From: Hirudo medicinalis
Taxonomy: Eukaryota; Annelida; Clitellata; Hirudinida; Hirudinidae
Assembly (NCBI GenBank): GCA_011800805.1
Contig: MPNW01000693.1
Coordinates: forward strand, 1 to 30,273
Length of the DNA: 30,273 nucleotides
Reading direction: 5' to 3'
Shown: piece by piece, positions 15,564-23,660 of the stretch
How positions within the stretch are numbered: position 1 is the stretch's first letter
How the letters are laid out: each line of letters begins with the position of its first letter
Translations under genes and position numbers: made by a program
The notes under the pieces: model-generated
Told to the model about the DNA's origin: nothing
Database searches by the model: none
The model's input: the letters and a program-made list of their open reading frames with translations, nothing else

Positions 15564-15800
15564 ATGTCTGATATTGCTTCAAGAGTAAAGGCTATTATCG
15601 TAGAAAAACTAGGAGTAGACGAAAATGAAGTTACCCCCGAGGCTTCATTCACCAACGACCTTGGCGCTGATTCTTTAGATACCGTTGAGTTAATCATGGA
15701 ATTTGAAAAAGAATTTAACGTAGCCATTCCTGATGATCAAGCAGAAACTATCGGTACTGTTGGGCAAGCGATTGCTTATTTAGAAAAAAACGTTAAGTAA
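15564..15800 (+). CDS. acpP: Acyl carrier protein
   Basis: AcpP carries growing acyl chains on a 4'-phosphopantetheine arm during fatty-acid synthesis. The 78-residue acidic protein has the modification site [15 protein letters not shown], with the attachment serine at residue 37, and the usual [17 protein letters not shown] third and fourth helices. It is first in a plus-strand operon with fabF 33 bp downstream, and has its own consensus promoter. Confidence 0.97.
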   Translation: MSDIASRVKAIIVEKLGVDENEVTPEASFTNDLGADSLDTVELIMEFEKEFNVAIPDDQAETIGTVGQAIAYLEKNVK

Positions 15801-15833
15801 TAAACATACATTTTATTACGTGTAATACCATAG

Positions 15834-17087
15834 ATGGGATTAAAAAGAGTTGTAGTAACAGGTTTAGGTGCGCTTACGCCAATTGGCAATACTGTTCCTG
15901 AGTTTTGGAATAATTTGGTAAATGGGGTAAGCGGCGCTGCTCTTATAAAGAATTTTGATACCGAAAAGTTTAAAACCAAATTTGCTTGCGAGGTTAAAAA
16001 TTTTAATCCTGAAGATTTTTTGGACAAAAAAGAAGCTCGTAGGCTGGATCCTTTTGTACAATATGCTCTTGTTGCAACTGATGAAGCGGTAAAAGACGGC
16101 GGTTTTGATTTCTCAAAGCTAAACACCAACCATATTGGCGTAATTTGGGGTACCGGAATCGGAGGGCTTAAAACTTTTTTAGACGAGGTAAGTAACTTTG
16201 CCAAAGGCGATGGAACCCCGCGTTATAGTCCTTTCTTCATTCCAAAAATGATTATTGATATTGCCCCCGGGCATATCTCTATGAAATATGGGCTTCGCGG
16301 CCCAAACTTTGCAACGGTATCTGCGTGTGCATCAAGCACCAATGCGCTTATCGATGCTTTTAACTACATTCGTTTAGGCGTAGCCGAGGTGATTATAAGC
16401 GGCGGCTCTGAAGCCATCATAAATGAAGCCGGCATGGGTGGTTTTAACGCCATGCATGCCCTTTCTACCAGAAACGACAGCCCCCAAACGGCCTCTCGTC
16501 CTTTTGATAAAGATCGAGACGGTTTTGTAGCCGGCGAAGGCGCCGGAACAATTATTCTTGAAGAGTTGGGGCATGCCAAGGCCAGAGGGGCTAAAATTTA
16601 CGCCGAAATAGTAGGCGGGGGTATGAGCGCCGATGCGTACCATATTACCGCTCCGCATCCCGATGGTTTAGGAGCTCGTATGGTGATGGCAAATGCTTTA
16701 AAAGATGCCGGCTTGAATATTGCCGACATTGATTACATTAATGTTCACGGTACTTCTACTCCGCTTGGCGATGTGCAAGAATCAAAAGCCATCGCAGAGT
16801 TATTTGGCGAGCACGCTTATAAATTAAACATAAGCTCAACCAAATCCATGACGGGACACTTGTTAGGCGCTGCCGGAGCGGTAGAATCTATAGCTACCAT
16901 TTTAGCTATTAAAAACGATACCGTTCCGCCAACTATTAACCATTTTACTGACGACCCTGAACTTGACCCCAAATTGAACTTTACATTTAATAAAGCACAG
17001 AAACGCATTGTTCGGGCAGCTCAAAGTAATACCTTTGGTTTTGGAGGGCATAACGCCTCTATTATCTTCAAAAAGTACGAAGAATAA
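15834..17087 (+). CDS. fabF: Beta-ketoacyl-ACP synthase II
   Basis: FabF condenses malonyl-ACP with acyl-ACP to lengthen fatty acids. The 417 residues start with GLKRVVVTGLGALTPIGN and carry the Cys-His-His triad of elongating synthases: C165 in TVSACASSTNAL, H305 in NVHGTSTPLGD and H342 in GHLLGAAGAVE. A glycine-rich C-terminus (FGFGGHNAS) closes the active site. Length and motifs are standard. It lies 33 bp after acpP and 76 bp before the likely rnc start, so one operon is probable. Confidence 0.97.
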   Translation: MGLKRVVVTGLGALTPIGNTVPEFWNNLVNGVSGAALIKNFDTEKFKTKFACEVKNFNPEDFLDKKEARRLDPFVQYALVATDEAVKDGGFDFSKLNTNHIGVIWGTGIGGLKTFLDEVSNFAKGDGTPRYSPFFIPKMIIDIAPGHISMKYGLRGPNFATVSACASSTNALIDAFNYIRLGVAEVIISGGSEAIINEAGMGGFNAMHALSTRNDSPQTASRPFDKDRDGFVAGEGAGTIILEELGHAKARGAKIYAEIVGGGMSADAYHITAPHPDGLGARMVMANALKDAGLNIADIDYINVHGTSTPLGDVQESKAIAELFGEHAYKLNISSTKSMTGHLLGAAGAVESIATILAIKNDTVPPTINHFTDDPELDPKLNFTFNKAQKRIVRAAQSNTFGFGGHNASIIFKKYEE

Positions 17088-17163
17088 CAAAAAAACGCTA
17101 TTGTTTTTATAATGTACTGCAATTTTTACTTTACATTATGCCTGTTCTTTGTATTTTTATTTG

Positions 17164-17892
17164 ATGCCTATTTTACAGCTATATAAAATTTATTTTTCTA
17201 AGGATAAACAACTTATTAAAAAATTAAAAGGCTTACTTGGGTTTATTCCAGGCAATATAAACCTTTATAAAATGGCCTTCAGGCATCGCTCTGCCGCAAA
17301 AATTTTAAAAAACGGAAGCCGCAGCAGTAACGAACGTCTAGAGTTTTTAGGCGATGCATTTTTGGGAGCGATTATTGCAGAACTTTTATTCAAATCTTAT
17401 CCATATAAAGACGAAGGCTTTTTAACAGAAATGCGATCTAAGATTGTAAACAGAGCCAACCTTAATCAGCTTGCCCGCAAAATGGGTTTGGATGAATTAA
17501 TTTTATTTGATATCAAAACGGTAAATATACATACTAAACATCATGCCATATTAGGCGATGCTTTTGAAGCTTTAATTGGCGCTATTTATCTGGATAAAGG
17601 ATACAAATTTACCAAAAACTTTTTGTTAAACCAGATTGTAAAACCTTATATAGATATTCATACCCTTGAAAAAACGCAAACCAATTTCAAAAGTAAATTA
17701 ATTGAATGGTGCCAGCGTCATGGTAAGGATATTCTTTTTGAAGTGATTGAAAATGATGAAGGCGAAAGCGATAAATTATTTACCGTTCAGGTAATTATTG
17801 ACAACCAAAAGCTCGGCGTAGGCCGCGATTATAATAAGAAAAACGCCGAAAAGCTTGCGGCAGAAAAAGCTTGCGAGGCCTTATGTATTTAA
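17164..17892 (+). CDS. rnc: Ribonuclease III
   Basis: RNase III cuts double-stranded RNA and processes rRNA precursors and structured mRNAs. The 242-residue product has the signature ERLEFLGDAFLGA (about 57-69), the second catalytic cluster GDAFEALIGAIYLD and a C-terminal double-stranded-RNA-binding domain (NFKSKLIEWCQ ... KKNAEKLAAEKACEAL). The frame opens at a TTG at 17149, but MPILQLYKIYFSKD from the ATG at 17164 fits the family start. It is the last gene of acpP-fabF-rnc. The C-terminus is complete, and the accessory island begins directly downstream. Confidence 0.95.
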   Translation: MPILQLYKIYFSKDKQLIKKLKGLLGFIPGNINLYKMAFRHRSAAKILKNGSRSSNERLEFLGDAFLGAIIAELLFKSYPYKDEGFLTEMRSKIVNRANLNQLARKMGLDELILFDIKTVNIHTKHHAILGDAFEALIGAIYLDKGYKFTKNFLLNQIVKPYIDIHTLEKTQTNFKSKLIEWCQRHGKDILFEVIENDEGESDKLFTVQVIIDNQKLGVGRDYNKKNAEKLAAEKACEALCI

Positions 17893-17966
17893 CTTTTTTA
17901 ACGCTGTATGCATACTTTTTGCCCATTTTGGCATTATCCAAAAATACATAAAGAAAAAAAACGCTC

Positions 17967-18012
17967 TATGGGACTCCTCGCTTCAGTTAGGCCTTTGTTC
18001 CACTACCCCATA
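17967..18012. repeat. Inverted repeat / terminator-like element after rnc
   Basis: TATGGG (17967-17972) and CCCATA (18007-18012) are inverted around a GC-richer 34-nt core. Read on the minus strand, the 3' arm is followed within 5 nt by TTTTTTTT, which would suit a terminator for the minus-strand 63-aa gene. The core contains GCCTAAC (minus), which matches the RYYYAAC core of integron attC sites, but a partner site is not clear. Confidence 0.4.
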
Positions 18013-18103
18013 ACAATTAATGAATAAAATAATCGGGATTAGTAGCTAAGTATCGATAATTGATTATTTAGTTTTAAAAATAATAGAGACAAACTATATT
18101 TTA

Positions 18104-18295
18104 TCATATAAATTCTTTTTGACTAACATTTTGATTTTCTTCTAAATATCGCTGGATAAGGTCTGATTCTACCGTTAAACTTTCTATGGTAAATGTTTTT
18201 TTTGGGGTTGTAAGCGCTTTTCGGGTGGAATTAATTTCATTATAACTTTCTTGGTAATCTGTACAATAATAATTCGTTTGTATCTCTTTTATCAT
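18104..18295 (-). CDS. Orphan small protein (63 aa)
   Basis: An ATG frame of 63 codons, preceded by GGTAGGG, encodes a soluble hydrophilic protein (MIKEIQTNYYCTDYQES ... DLIQRYLEENQNVSQKEFI). I do not recognise the family. There is no signal peptide or membrane helix, and the C-terminal third is helical and acidic. It is last in a minus-strand series of accessory genes after the HARE-nuclease gene, with 177 bp of repeat-like sequence between them. It may be a genuine cassette-type gene or a fragment; its codon use resembles coding sequence, which is weak support. Confidence 0.45.
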   Translation of the reverse strand: MIKEIQTNYYCTDYQESYNEINSTRKALTTPKKTFTIESLTVESDLIQRYLEENQNVSQKEFI

Positions 18296-18324
18296 CCCTA
18301 CCTTATTTCGCTGGCAGTTGCTCT

Positions 18325-18410
18325 GTTGGCAATAACGAAATGCAAGGTATCATTTTCCCGCGCTATCAACTGCAATCAGTTTTCTTTAGACTAAAGCCTT
18401 GTTATTTTAT
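18325..18410 (-). repeat. Inverted-repeat segment between accessory genes (attC-like)
   Basis: On the minus strand ATAACAAGG at the 5' end is mirrored by CCTT...CGTTAT at the 3' end about 74 nt later. GCAGTTG and CAACTGC form another inverted pair across the right half. The CGTTAT end lies about 40 nt before the start of the 63-aa gene. The arrangement of outer and inner arms resembles an integron attC site, but the core does not match GTTRRRY exactly. Confidence 0.3.
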
Positions 18411-18472
18411 AATTCATGCTTTTTTTCGCTAAAAATGAATTACTTAGAATAGTTAGTGCCATATGAAAAAAG

Positions 18473-19387
18473 TTAAAATGAGTTCATTTTTAAGTTTTTA
18501 ATATCATCTACAATATCATATTCTTTTTTGTGGATTTTTTTACTTGTCAGGTCTGTCTTAACAATGTCGATAAATTCTTTGAAATCGCTATTCATCGTTA
18601 GTTTATTGACAGTTTCCCAGTCAATATTTTCTCTGTATTTTGCAGGAATAACAATTTCTGATGAATGGGGGTCTTCCAGATTTAATTTTATGACGCCTAT
18701 TCCAAAAGAAGTTGAAAGTCTTGATAACTCGTCTCTAAAATCTTCATTTTCTGAAATATGAGAGGCAACTAAATATGACTCATTTGCCCAAGAAGAATTT
18801 GAAACACATTGAAAAAAATTTTCTCTTAAATTTGAGAAACTCAGCTCTCTTTTTAGTTCAAAAGAAAATAATTTAACAGGAGTGTTTCCCATAGACGCAC
18901 TCAAATCATAAACTTCCTTTTTCCAATCTTCCATAGAAAAATAACAACCAACCATATCTGGATGAACCCATTCTCCAAATTCCTTTTTTGAAGAAATTGA
19001 ATGATTTATGGTTTTTGTATAGCAGTGCAGATGATAATATGCATAATATGCAAGAAACTTGTGCAATTCCTTTTCTAAATATTCAAACTTTTTATTTTTT
19101 ACAGGTAAGGTTTCATCAGGTAAGGAAGTGTCTTCAAGGTCTATTTTGCTAATTAGAGATTTTAAGTAAAATTTCTTTGGCCTTGAATCAGTTTTGCCAA
19201 ATATCGATTTCGGATTATCTTTAGAATTAACATAAATTAGAGCGCCAAGTGATGCCCAAGGAGTTTTTCCTACAGTATTTAGTTCTTTGTGATAATCTTT
19301 TTTTACTCCAATATTCCAAATTTCATTTGAAGTTAATGGTTTTCCTTCTTCTCTTAATACTTTTTCAGCCAGTTCTAAAAATGTCAT
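18473..19387 (-). CDS. HARE-HTH protein with PD-(D/E)XK nuclease-like domain (HrgA / COG2958 type)
   Basis: The N-terminus (about 1-75: TFLELAEKVLREEGKPLTSNEIW...GKTPWASLGALIYV...IFGKT...KKFYLK) is a HARE-HTH winged-helix domain, known from bacterial restriction-linked proteins and eukaryotic ASXL and RNA polymerase delta proteins. The middle carries HPDMVG (142-147, D144) and FSFELKREL (E177-x-K179), spaced as in the PD-(D/E)XK nuclease core (D ... ExK), with a candidate helix glutamate at E139. The C-terminal third (SYLVASHISENEDFRDEL...GIGVIKLNLEDP) completes a nuclease-like fold. Related HrgA-type genes sit near restriction-modification systems; no methylase or other partner is visible here. 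Its role in defence is inference. It lies in a minus-strand island with two small orphans. Confidence 0.75.
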   Translation of the reverse strand: MTFLELAEKVLREEGKPLTSNEIWNIGVKKDYHKELNTVGKTPWASLGALIYVNSKDNPKSIFGKTDSRPKKFYLKSLISKIDLEDTSLPDETLPVKNKKFEYLEKELHKFLAYYAYYHLHCYTKTINHSISSKKEFGEWVHPDMVGCYFSMEDWKKEVYDLSASMGNTPVKLFSFELKRELSFSNLRENFFQCVSNSSWANESYLVASHISENEDFRDELSRLSTSFGIGVIKLNLEDPHSSEIVIPAKYRENIDWETVNKLTMNSDFKEFIDIVKTDLTSKKIHKKEYDIVDDIKNLKMNSF

Positions 19388-19415
19388 TTATGTGTATTTT
19401 GTAATGGGGTGCATA

Positions 19416-19500
19416 TAACGAGAAAAGGTTTTTACAGTAATGGATTTCGGGTTACTTTCCTTATTTACCAGCACAAAATTTTATGCAAGGTAGGGTAGTT
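19416..19500 (-). repeat. Inverted-repeat segment upstream of the HARE-HTH gene (attC-like)
   Basis: On the minus strand TGCATAAAA opens the segment and TTATATGCA closes it about 78 nt later. Inside, AAGG...AGTAA is mirrored by TTACT...CCTT. The right end, CCTTTTCTCGTTAT, resembles CCTTGCATTTCGTTAT of the segment at 18325-18410, and both lie 30-42 nt before the next gene. The layout is that of an integron attC hairpin, but the GTTRRRY core is imperfect. Confidence 0.35.
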
Positions 19501-19521
19501 GAATTACCATAGAAACCCTTA

Positions 19522-19724
19522 TTACATATAGTCTTTGTTGTGTGTAATCTTCTTTCGGGCTTCCATAAATAAAGATGTTGGGTCATAAACCAAACCATCT
19601 TTAACATCCAATTCATATTTACTCCAATTTGGAATATCGCTTTCAAATGGATTTTTGATGGAAATATCCACAAATCCACCGCAATAATGGTCATTTTATT
19701 TCTGTTTATCCGTAAAAAACTCAT
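19522..19724 (-). pseudogene. Orphan small gene with one frameshift (about 67 codons)
   Basis: From the ATG at 19724 the frame begins MSFLRINRNK. At an A4 run (19694-19697) one base appears to be missing. The neighbouring frame continues NDHYCGGFVDISIKNPF... and ...YDPTSLFMEARKKITHNKDYM to a TAA at 19522, with amino-acid composition typical of a real protein. The track-like frame that stays in phase instead gives an unlikely sequence rich in M, W and H. I do not recognise the family. It is the first gene of the accessory series. The break may be decay or a sequence error at a short homopolymer. Confidence 0.5.
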
Positions 19725-19858
19725 TTTAAATTAGCTAAATACAACTCCTATTTTTATCAACGCTTTTTTTTTAATTAAAACCGGTTTGTTAATCGTTTAA
19801 TTTGAATATTGATCTTTAAATAAAATTGGCCGATTATTTTTAAATCTTTTTTGCTTTA

Positions 19859-20896
19859 TTACTCTTCCTTAGGTTTGTATTTGGATTTTGCCAGTATTTT
19901 TTGAGGATCAGTTTCGGCCATCAACTGCGTTATGGAAACATCAGGGTTGAGTTCCATATATTTTTTTATAATTTGCCAGCCGGTAAAAATGCCCAACCTA
20001 GGCGCAGAGTTGTTTTTTTCGCCTAAACCGGGTGTAAACGGCCCATCGGCTATAAAAACCTGAATTTTAGGGTAATCGGTTTCGTACAAAAAATTGTTTT
20101 CCAAATAATAGGCCCAAATATTACCCTCGTAAGCTTTGGCCCAATCCAATTGTTTGGAGGTGTAGCCAATAAGTACAGAATCGGGGGTTTTTTCAGCAAG
20201 TACGTTTTGCAGAAAATATAAAACTTTGCCGTTGTAAATCATTTTTGCCAAAAGCGATTTATCTTCATCACGCTCTTTAATCAGATTTTCTCTAACATAA
20301 TATTCTGTTATTCTGTGCGTTATGTAATTCGGTGCAAATCGTCTGGTTTGATAACTGGGTAAACTTTCGGTTAATGCCCCGTAAAATTTATTGTTTGCTC
20401 CCAAAAACATATCTAAGCCTATGCCAAAATAATCATCGCCAATAAGCGTTTGGTAAGCAAATCCGGATAAAAAAGCTATAAAATTTGGAATCTGTGCTTT
20501 GGGATAATAATGTTTGATATACTTGAATGTTTGTGTTAAATCGGCTTCCTGTTGGCTTAAGTTTGGATAAACATGCTGCACTTCCTGATTCAAGTCAACA
20601 TAGGCTTTGTCTTTATATAAACCTTCTAAAATCTGTAAGCTGTTCATATCCGGTCTGCCTACTATCCGATGTGCAAAATCTACATAAAATTCTCCATATT
20701 TTTTGCTTAGAAATTGATCTGTTTGACTAATGTTTTTACCCAAACCTGCCGATAAATCTTTATCAAACCGCATAATTTTTATATTCAGTTTGATATCGCT
20801 TGTATCCGGCCTGCGATTTTGTTTGCAAGAAAAAAATCCGAACAAACAAATAAAAAAAAGATAAATTTGACCGTTTTTAATATCATTATAACTCAT
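19859..20896 (-). CDS. gldB: Gliding-motility-associated lipoprotein GldB
   Basis: GldB is a Bacteroidota envelope lipoprotein required for gliding in flavobacteria and conserved in many non-gliding members; its molecular role is unclear. The 345-residue product has an N-terminal hydrophobic segment ending in a lipobox-like FFSC (C24), then the family core (MRFDKDLSAG, FLSGFAYQTLIGDDYFGIGLDMFLG, TSKQLDWAKAYEGNIWAYYLENN, SAPRLGIFTGWQIIKKYM). The frame opens at GTG 20914, but the ATG at 20896 places the signal peptide normally. TATATTTG lies 5 nt before this ATG on the minus strand, hinting at a leaderless transcript. It diverges from the porT-like gene across only 27 bp. Confidence 0.88.
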   Translation of the reverse strand: MSYNDIKNGQIYLFFICLFGFFSCKQNRRPDTSDIKLNIKIMRFDKDLSAGLGKNISQTDQFLSKKYGEFYVDFAHRIVGRPDMNSLQILEGLYKDKAYVDLNQEVQHVYPNLSQQEADLTQTFKYIKHYYPKAQIPNFIAFLSGFAYQTLIGDDYFGIGLDMFLGANNKFYGALTESLPSYQTRRFAPNYITHRITEYYVRENLIKERDEDKSLLAKMIYNGKVLYFLQNVLAEKTPDSVLIGYTSKQLDWAKAYEGNIWAYYLENNFLYETDYPKIQVFIADGPFTPGLGEKNNSAPRLGIFTGWQIIKKYMELNPDVSITQLMAETDPQKILAKSKYKPKEE

Positions 20897-20923
20897 TAAA
20901 ACAAATATAAACACTCCGAAACA
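20897..20923. promoter_or_regulatory. Compact 27-bp divergent spacer, gldB / porT-like
   Basis: Only 27 bp separate the two start codons. Minus strand: TATATTTG (20909-20902) is a -7 box for gldB with expected initiation at or near its ATG. Any plus-strand promoter must lie partly inside the gldB coding start. The -33 element for gldB would lie inside the porT-like gene and is not a clear TTTG. Confidence 0.4.
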
Positions 20924-21604
20924 ATGAAAAAAACATCATTTTTAATTATACTTCTTTTTTTGGGCGGATATGTGAAAGCACAACCTCCTCACAAATTTAG
21001 ATTAGGCTTAACTGCCCATCCCACCTTTGGATTTCTTAAAGTAGCGAAAAATAAAGGTAAAAGCGAAGGTTTAAGTTTAGGATTTTCTTATGGGTTATTG
21101 GGCGATTTTGATTTGGTGCGCGATTGTAGTTTTTCTACCGGATTAATCATTACCACCATAAACGGCAAAAGCACAGAGTTTAATGTTCCTCCATTTTATA
21201 ATCCCGATAATGGCATATTAACTTATTCTTTGAAATACAAAATACAATACTTGGAAATACCGCTTACCATCAAACTGAAAATCGATAATAAAGAGGCAGA
21301 AAGGTGGTACGGTCAACTGGGGCTTTCTAACGGTTTTGCCATTAGCAGGCGCTATAATGTACAGCAAGATAACCATGTTTTAGCTCATAACCAAAACGCT
21401 GCTAAATATGTCAATTTTTACAGGGGCGGCTTAATTATTGGCGGAGGTTTGGAGCAAGATTTGGGTCAAAAAACAACTTTAGTGCTTGGTTTAACGCTTA
21501 ACAAAGGTTTTGCAAACATTGTGTCCGGTAAAAAAGGGGGAGAACCCGGCAGCGGGTATGTGCGTAACCATTACCTAGGGTTAAATGTGGGTATATTTTT
21601 TTAA
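20924..21604 (+). CDS. PorT-family outer-membrane beta-barrel protein
   Basis: The 226-residue protein has a clear signal peptide (MKKTSFLIILLFLGGYVKAQ) and alternating strands typical of small barrels (FRLGLTAHPTFGFL, GFSYGLLGDFDL, YLEIPLTIKLK, GGLIIGGGLEQDLG), ending NHYLGLNVGIFF with an aromatic terminus. The YLEIP motif and length fit the PorT family. PorT of Porphyromonas is needed for type IX secretion, but many family members in Sphingobacteriales are uncharacterised, so the specific role is left open. It is the first gene of a plus-strand pair; nadE follows after 9 bp. Its neighbour on the other strand is gldB, another gene linked to gliding or type IX secretion. Confidence 0.8.
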   Translation: MKKTSFLIILLFLGGYVKAQPPHKFRLGLTAHPTFGFLKVAKNKGKSEGLSLGFSYGLLGDFDLVRDCSFSTGLIITTINGKSTEFNVPPFYNPDNGILTYSLKYKIQYLEIPLTIKLKIDNKEAERWYGQLGLSNGFAISRRYNVQQDNHVLAHNQNAAKYVNFYRGGLIIGGGLEQDLGQKTTLVLGLTLNKGFANIVSGKKGGEPGSGYVRNHYLGLNVGIFF

Positions 21605-21613
21605 TTGTCTTTT

Positions 21614-23254
21614 ATGAAAATTGCTTTAGCGCAACTTAATTATCGCATTGGTAATTTCGATTATAATACCGAGCATATCATTAAACACATTCAATTGGCC
21701 AAAAGCAAAGAGGTTGATATAGTGGTTTTTGCCGAACTGGCCATTTGTGGTTACCCGCCCGAAGATTTTTTGGAGTATGAATATTTCATCGCCCTGTGCG
21801 AGCAAGCTGCCCAAAAAATAGCGCCGCATTGCAAAAATATTGCCTGCATATTAGGTTTACCCGTAAAAAATAAGACGGCGGAAGGGAAAGGTTTGTACAA
21901 TGCGGCTTATTTTATTGCCAATGGCGAAATAAAAAAGGTAGTTAAAAAAGTATTTTTACCCTCTTACGATGTTTTTGACGAGCGCCGGTATTTTGAATCT
22001 GGTGTTGATTTGGAGTGTATCGAGTTTAAAAACAAAAAAATTGCGCTAACCATTTGCGAAAATTGCTGGAACCTTAATCACAATCCTTTGTACATTGCAA
22101 ACCCAATGGATGTGCTGATAAAACAACAGCCTGATTTAATGATTAATATAGCCGCATCGCCTTTTAATTACAGGCATAGCGAGCAACGTATTAAAATACT
22201 TTCTGATAATGCAAAAAAATATCGTTTACCTCTTTTTTACTTAAACCAGATTGGAGCGCAAACTGAATTGATTTTTGATGGAGGTTCTTTGGTTTTTGAT
22301 AAACAAGGGCGGCTAAGAGCCGAAATGAAATATTTTGAAGAAGACTTTCAGTTGTTTGATTTGGCAGAAATTGTTCATGAAACAAACAAATATCAAAAAA
22401 AGACAGGCGATGAAGATATCAAAAAAATTTATGATGCATTGATTTTGGGTATTAAAGATTACTTTCAAAAATCAGGATTTAAGCAAGCGATTTTAGGCTT
22501 GTCGGGTGGTATAGATAGCGCCGTAGTTTGTGCTTTAGCCTGCCGGGCATTGGGAGCCGAAAATGTAATGGCGGTTTTAATGCCTTCCAAATATTCTTCA
22601 GATCATTCTGTGAAAGATGCGTTAAATTTGGTGCAAAACACGGGGTGCAAGCATCAAATTGTAGAAATTAAAGAAGCTGTGGCCGCCTTTGAACACATGC
22701 TGGCCGAGCCTTTTGCCGGATTAGCCCCTGATATAACCGAAGAAAATATTCAAGCCCGCTGTAGAGGGCTTGTGGTAATGGCCATAAGCAATAAGTTTGG
22801 CTGCATTTTGCTAAACACATCTAATAAAAGCGAATGTGCGGTTGGTTACGGTACCCTGTACGGCGATATGTGCGGAGCATTGGCTGTAATTGGCGATGTT
22901 TACAAAACACAAATTTTTAAATTGGCTCGATTTATCAACAAAAAAAAAGAAATTATTCCGGAGAATATCATCGTTAAAGCTCCTTCAGCTGAGTTAAGAC
23001 CTAATCAAAAAGATGCTGATTCGCTGCCTGGTTATGATGTGCTGGATAAAGTGCTTTTTCAACACATTGAGATGCAAAAAGATTCGGGAACAATTATTGC
23101 CCAAGGATTTGATGCAACATTGGTGAAACGTATTTTTAAAATGGTTAACCTGTCCGAATTTAAACGTTATCAAACCCCGCCCATTTTACGCATTTCGCCC
23201 AAAGCTTTTGGAAAAGGTAGAAGAATGCCTATTGTTGGCAATAATATGGGTTAA
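21614..23254 (+). CDS. nadE: Glutamine-dependent NAD+ synthase
   Basis: NadE amidates deamido-NAD+ to NAD+ with ATP, taking ammonia from glutamine. The 546-residue protein fuses a nitrilase-type glutaminase (about 1-260; E41 in FAELAICG, K112 before VFLPSYDVFDE, C148 in TICENCW) to an ammonia-dependent synthase (about 265-546; P-loop SGGIDS at 297-302, NTSNKSECAVGYGTLYGDMCG). All three catalytic residues of the glutaminase are present. The frame also opens at TTG 21605, but MKIALAQLNYRIGN from the ATG at 21614 is the normal start. It lies 9 bp after the porT-like gene and is probably co-transcribed with it. Confidence 0.96.
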   Translation: MKIALAQLNYRIGNFDYNTEHIIKHIQLAKSKEVDIVVFAELAICGYPPEDFLEYEYFIALCEQAAQKIAPHCKNIACILGLPVKNKTAEGKGLYNAAYFIANGEIKKVVKKVFLPSYDVFDERRYFESGVDLECIEFKNKKIALTICENCWNLNHNPLYIANPMDVLIKQQPDLMINIAASPFNYRHSEQRIKILSDNAKKYRLPLFYLNQIGAQTELIFDGGSLVFDKQGRLRAEMKYFEEDFQLFDLAEIVHETNKYQKKTGDEDIKKIYDALILGIKDYFQKSGFKQAILGLSGGIDSAVVCALACRALGAENVMAVLMPSKYSSDHSVKDALNLVQNTGCKHQIVEIKEAVAAFEHMLAEPFAGLAPDITEENIQARCRGLVVMAISNKFGCILLNTSNKSECAVGYGTLYGDMCGALAVIGDVYKTQIFKLARFINKKKEIIPENIIVKAPSAELRPNQKDADSLPGYDVLDKVLFQHIEMQKDSGTIIAQGFDATLVKRIFKMVNLSEFKRYQTPPILRISPKAFGKGRRMPIVGNNMG

Positions 23255-23270
23255 ACCGACTGGCTTTATT

Positions 23271-23330
23271 AAACGGCTTTGGTCTTTCTTTTTAAACGAA
23301 TAGATTGCAAAAAGCAAAAAGACCGTTTCT
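23271..23330. terminator. Terminator-like hairpin after nadE
   Basis: GGTCTTTCTTTTT (from 23281) is mirrored by AAAAAGCAAAAAGACC (to 23324), and the flanking AAACGG and CCGTTT extend the symmetry. Poly-T and poly-A arms could serve either direction. It lies about 25 nt after the nadE stop. Confidence 0.4.
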
Positions 23331-23482
23331 AACATGGTATATCGGCTACATTAAAAATGGCGGTTCTGAAAAAACAATTTTAAAAAAGAAATCGGTTATC
23401 GCACAAAAGCAAATACCATTTGTATTGTTTCCTATGCCGCTGCCAACAGGCAAACAAATTCCTGTTTGAGTATTATCAAGAT

Positions 23483-23660
23483 TTATTTTTTGATAGAAAA
23501 TCCGTACAAATTGCCATAATGGGTAAGCTGGTAAGCGTAATCAATTTTGAAAAAGTAAAGAAGGTTGTTCCTAACATTTAAAAATGCGTCTGTGTTTTCA
23601 ACTCCGGTTAAAGTAATTTTTTTATCAAAGGTATGTTTTGATAAACGGGCAAACTTTGGC
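23483..23660 (-). pseudogene. Possible 3' remnant of an outer-membrane-type gene
   Basis: Just downstream of lnt, one minus-strand frame reads FARLSKHTFDKKITLTGV, NTDAFLNVRNNLLYF and FKIDYAYQLTHYGNLYGF before a TAA at 23483, about 60 codons without a stop. The alternation of polar and aromatic residues resembles the last strands of a barrel protein. There is no start codon and no upstream part, since lnt ends about 60 bp before. I do not recognise a family. A chance open frame is possible. Confidence 0.3.

Noticed and set aside
17967..18012. Small structured RNA gene after rnc
   Set aside because: The inverted arms are only 6 bp with an open core; no promoter fits. Kept only as a repeat / terminator-like element.
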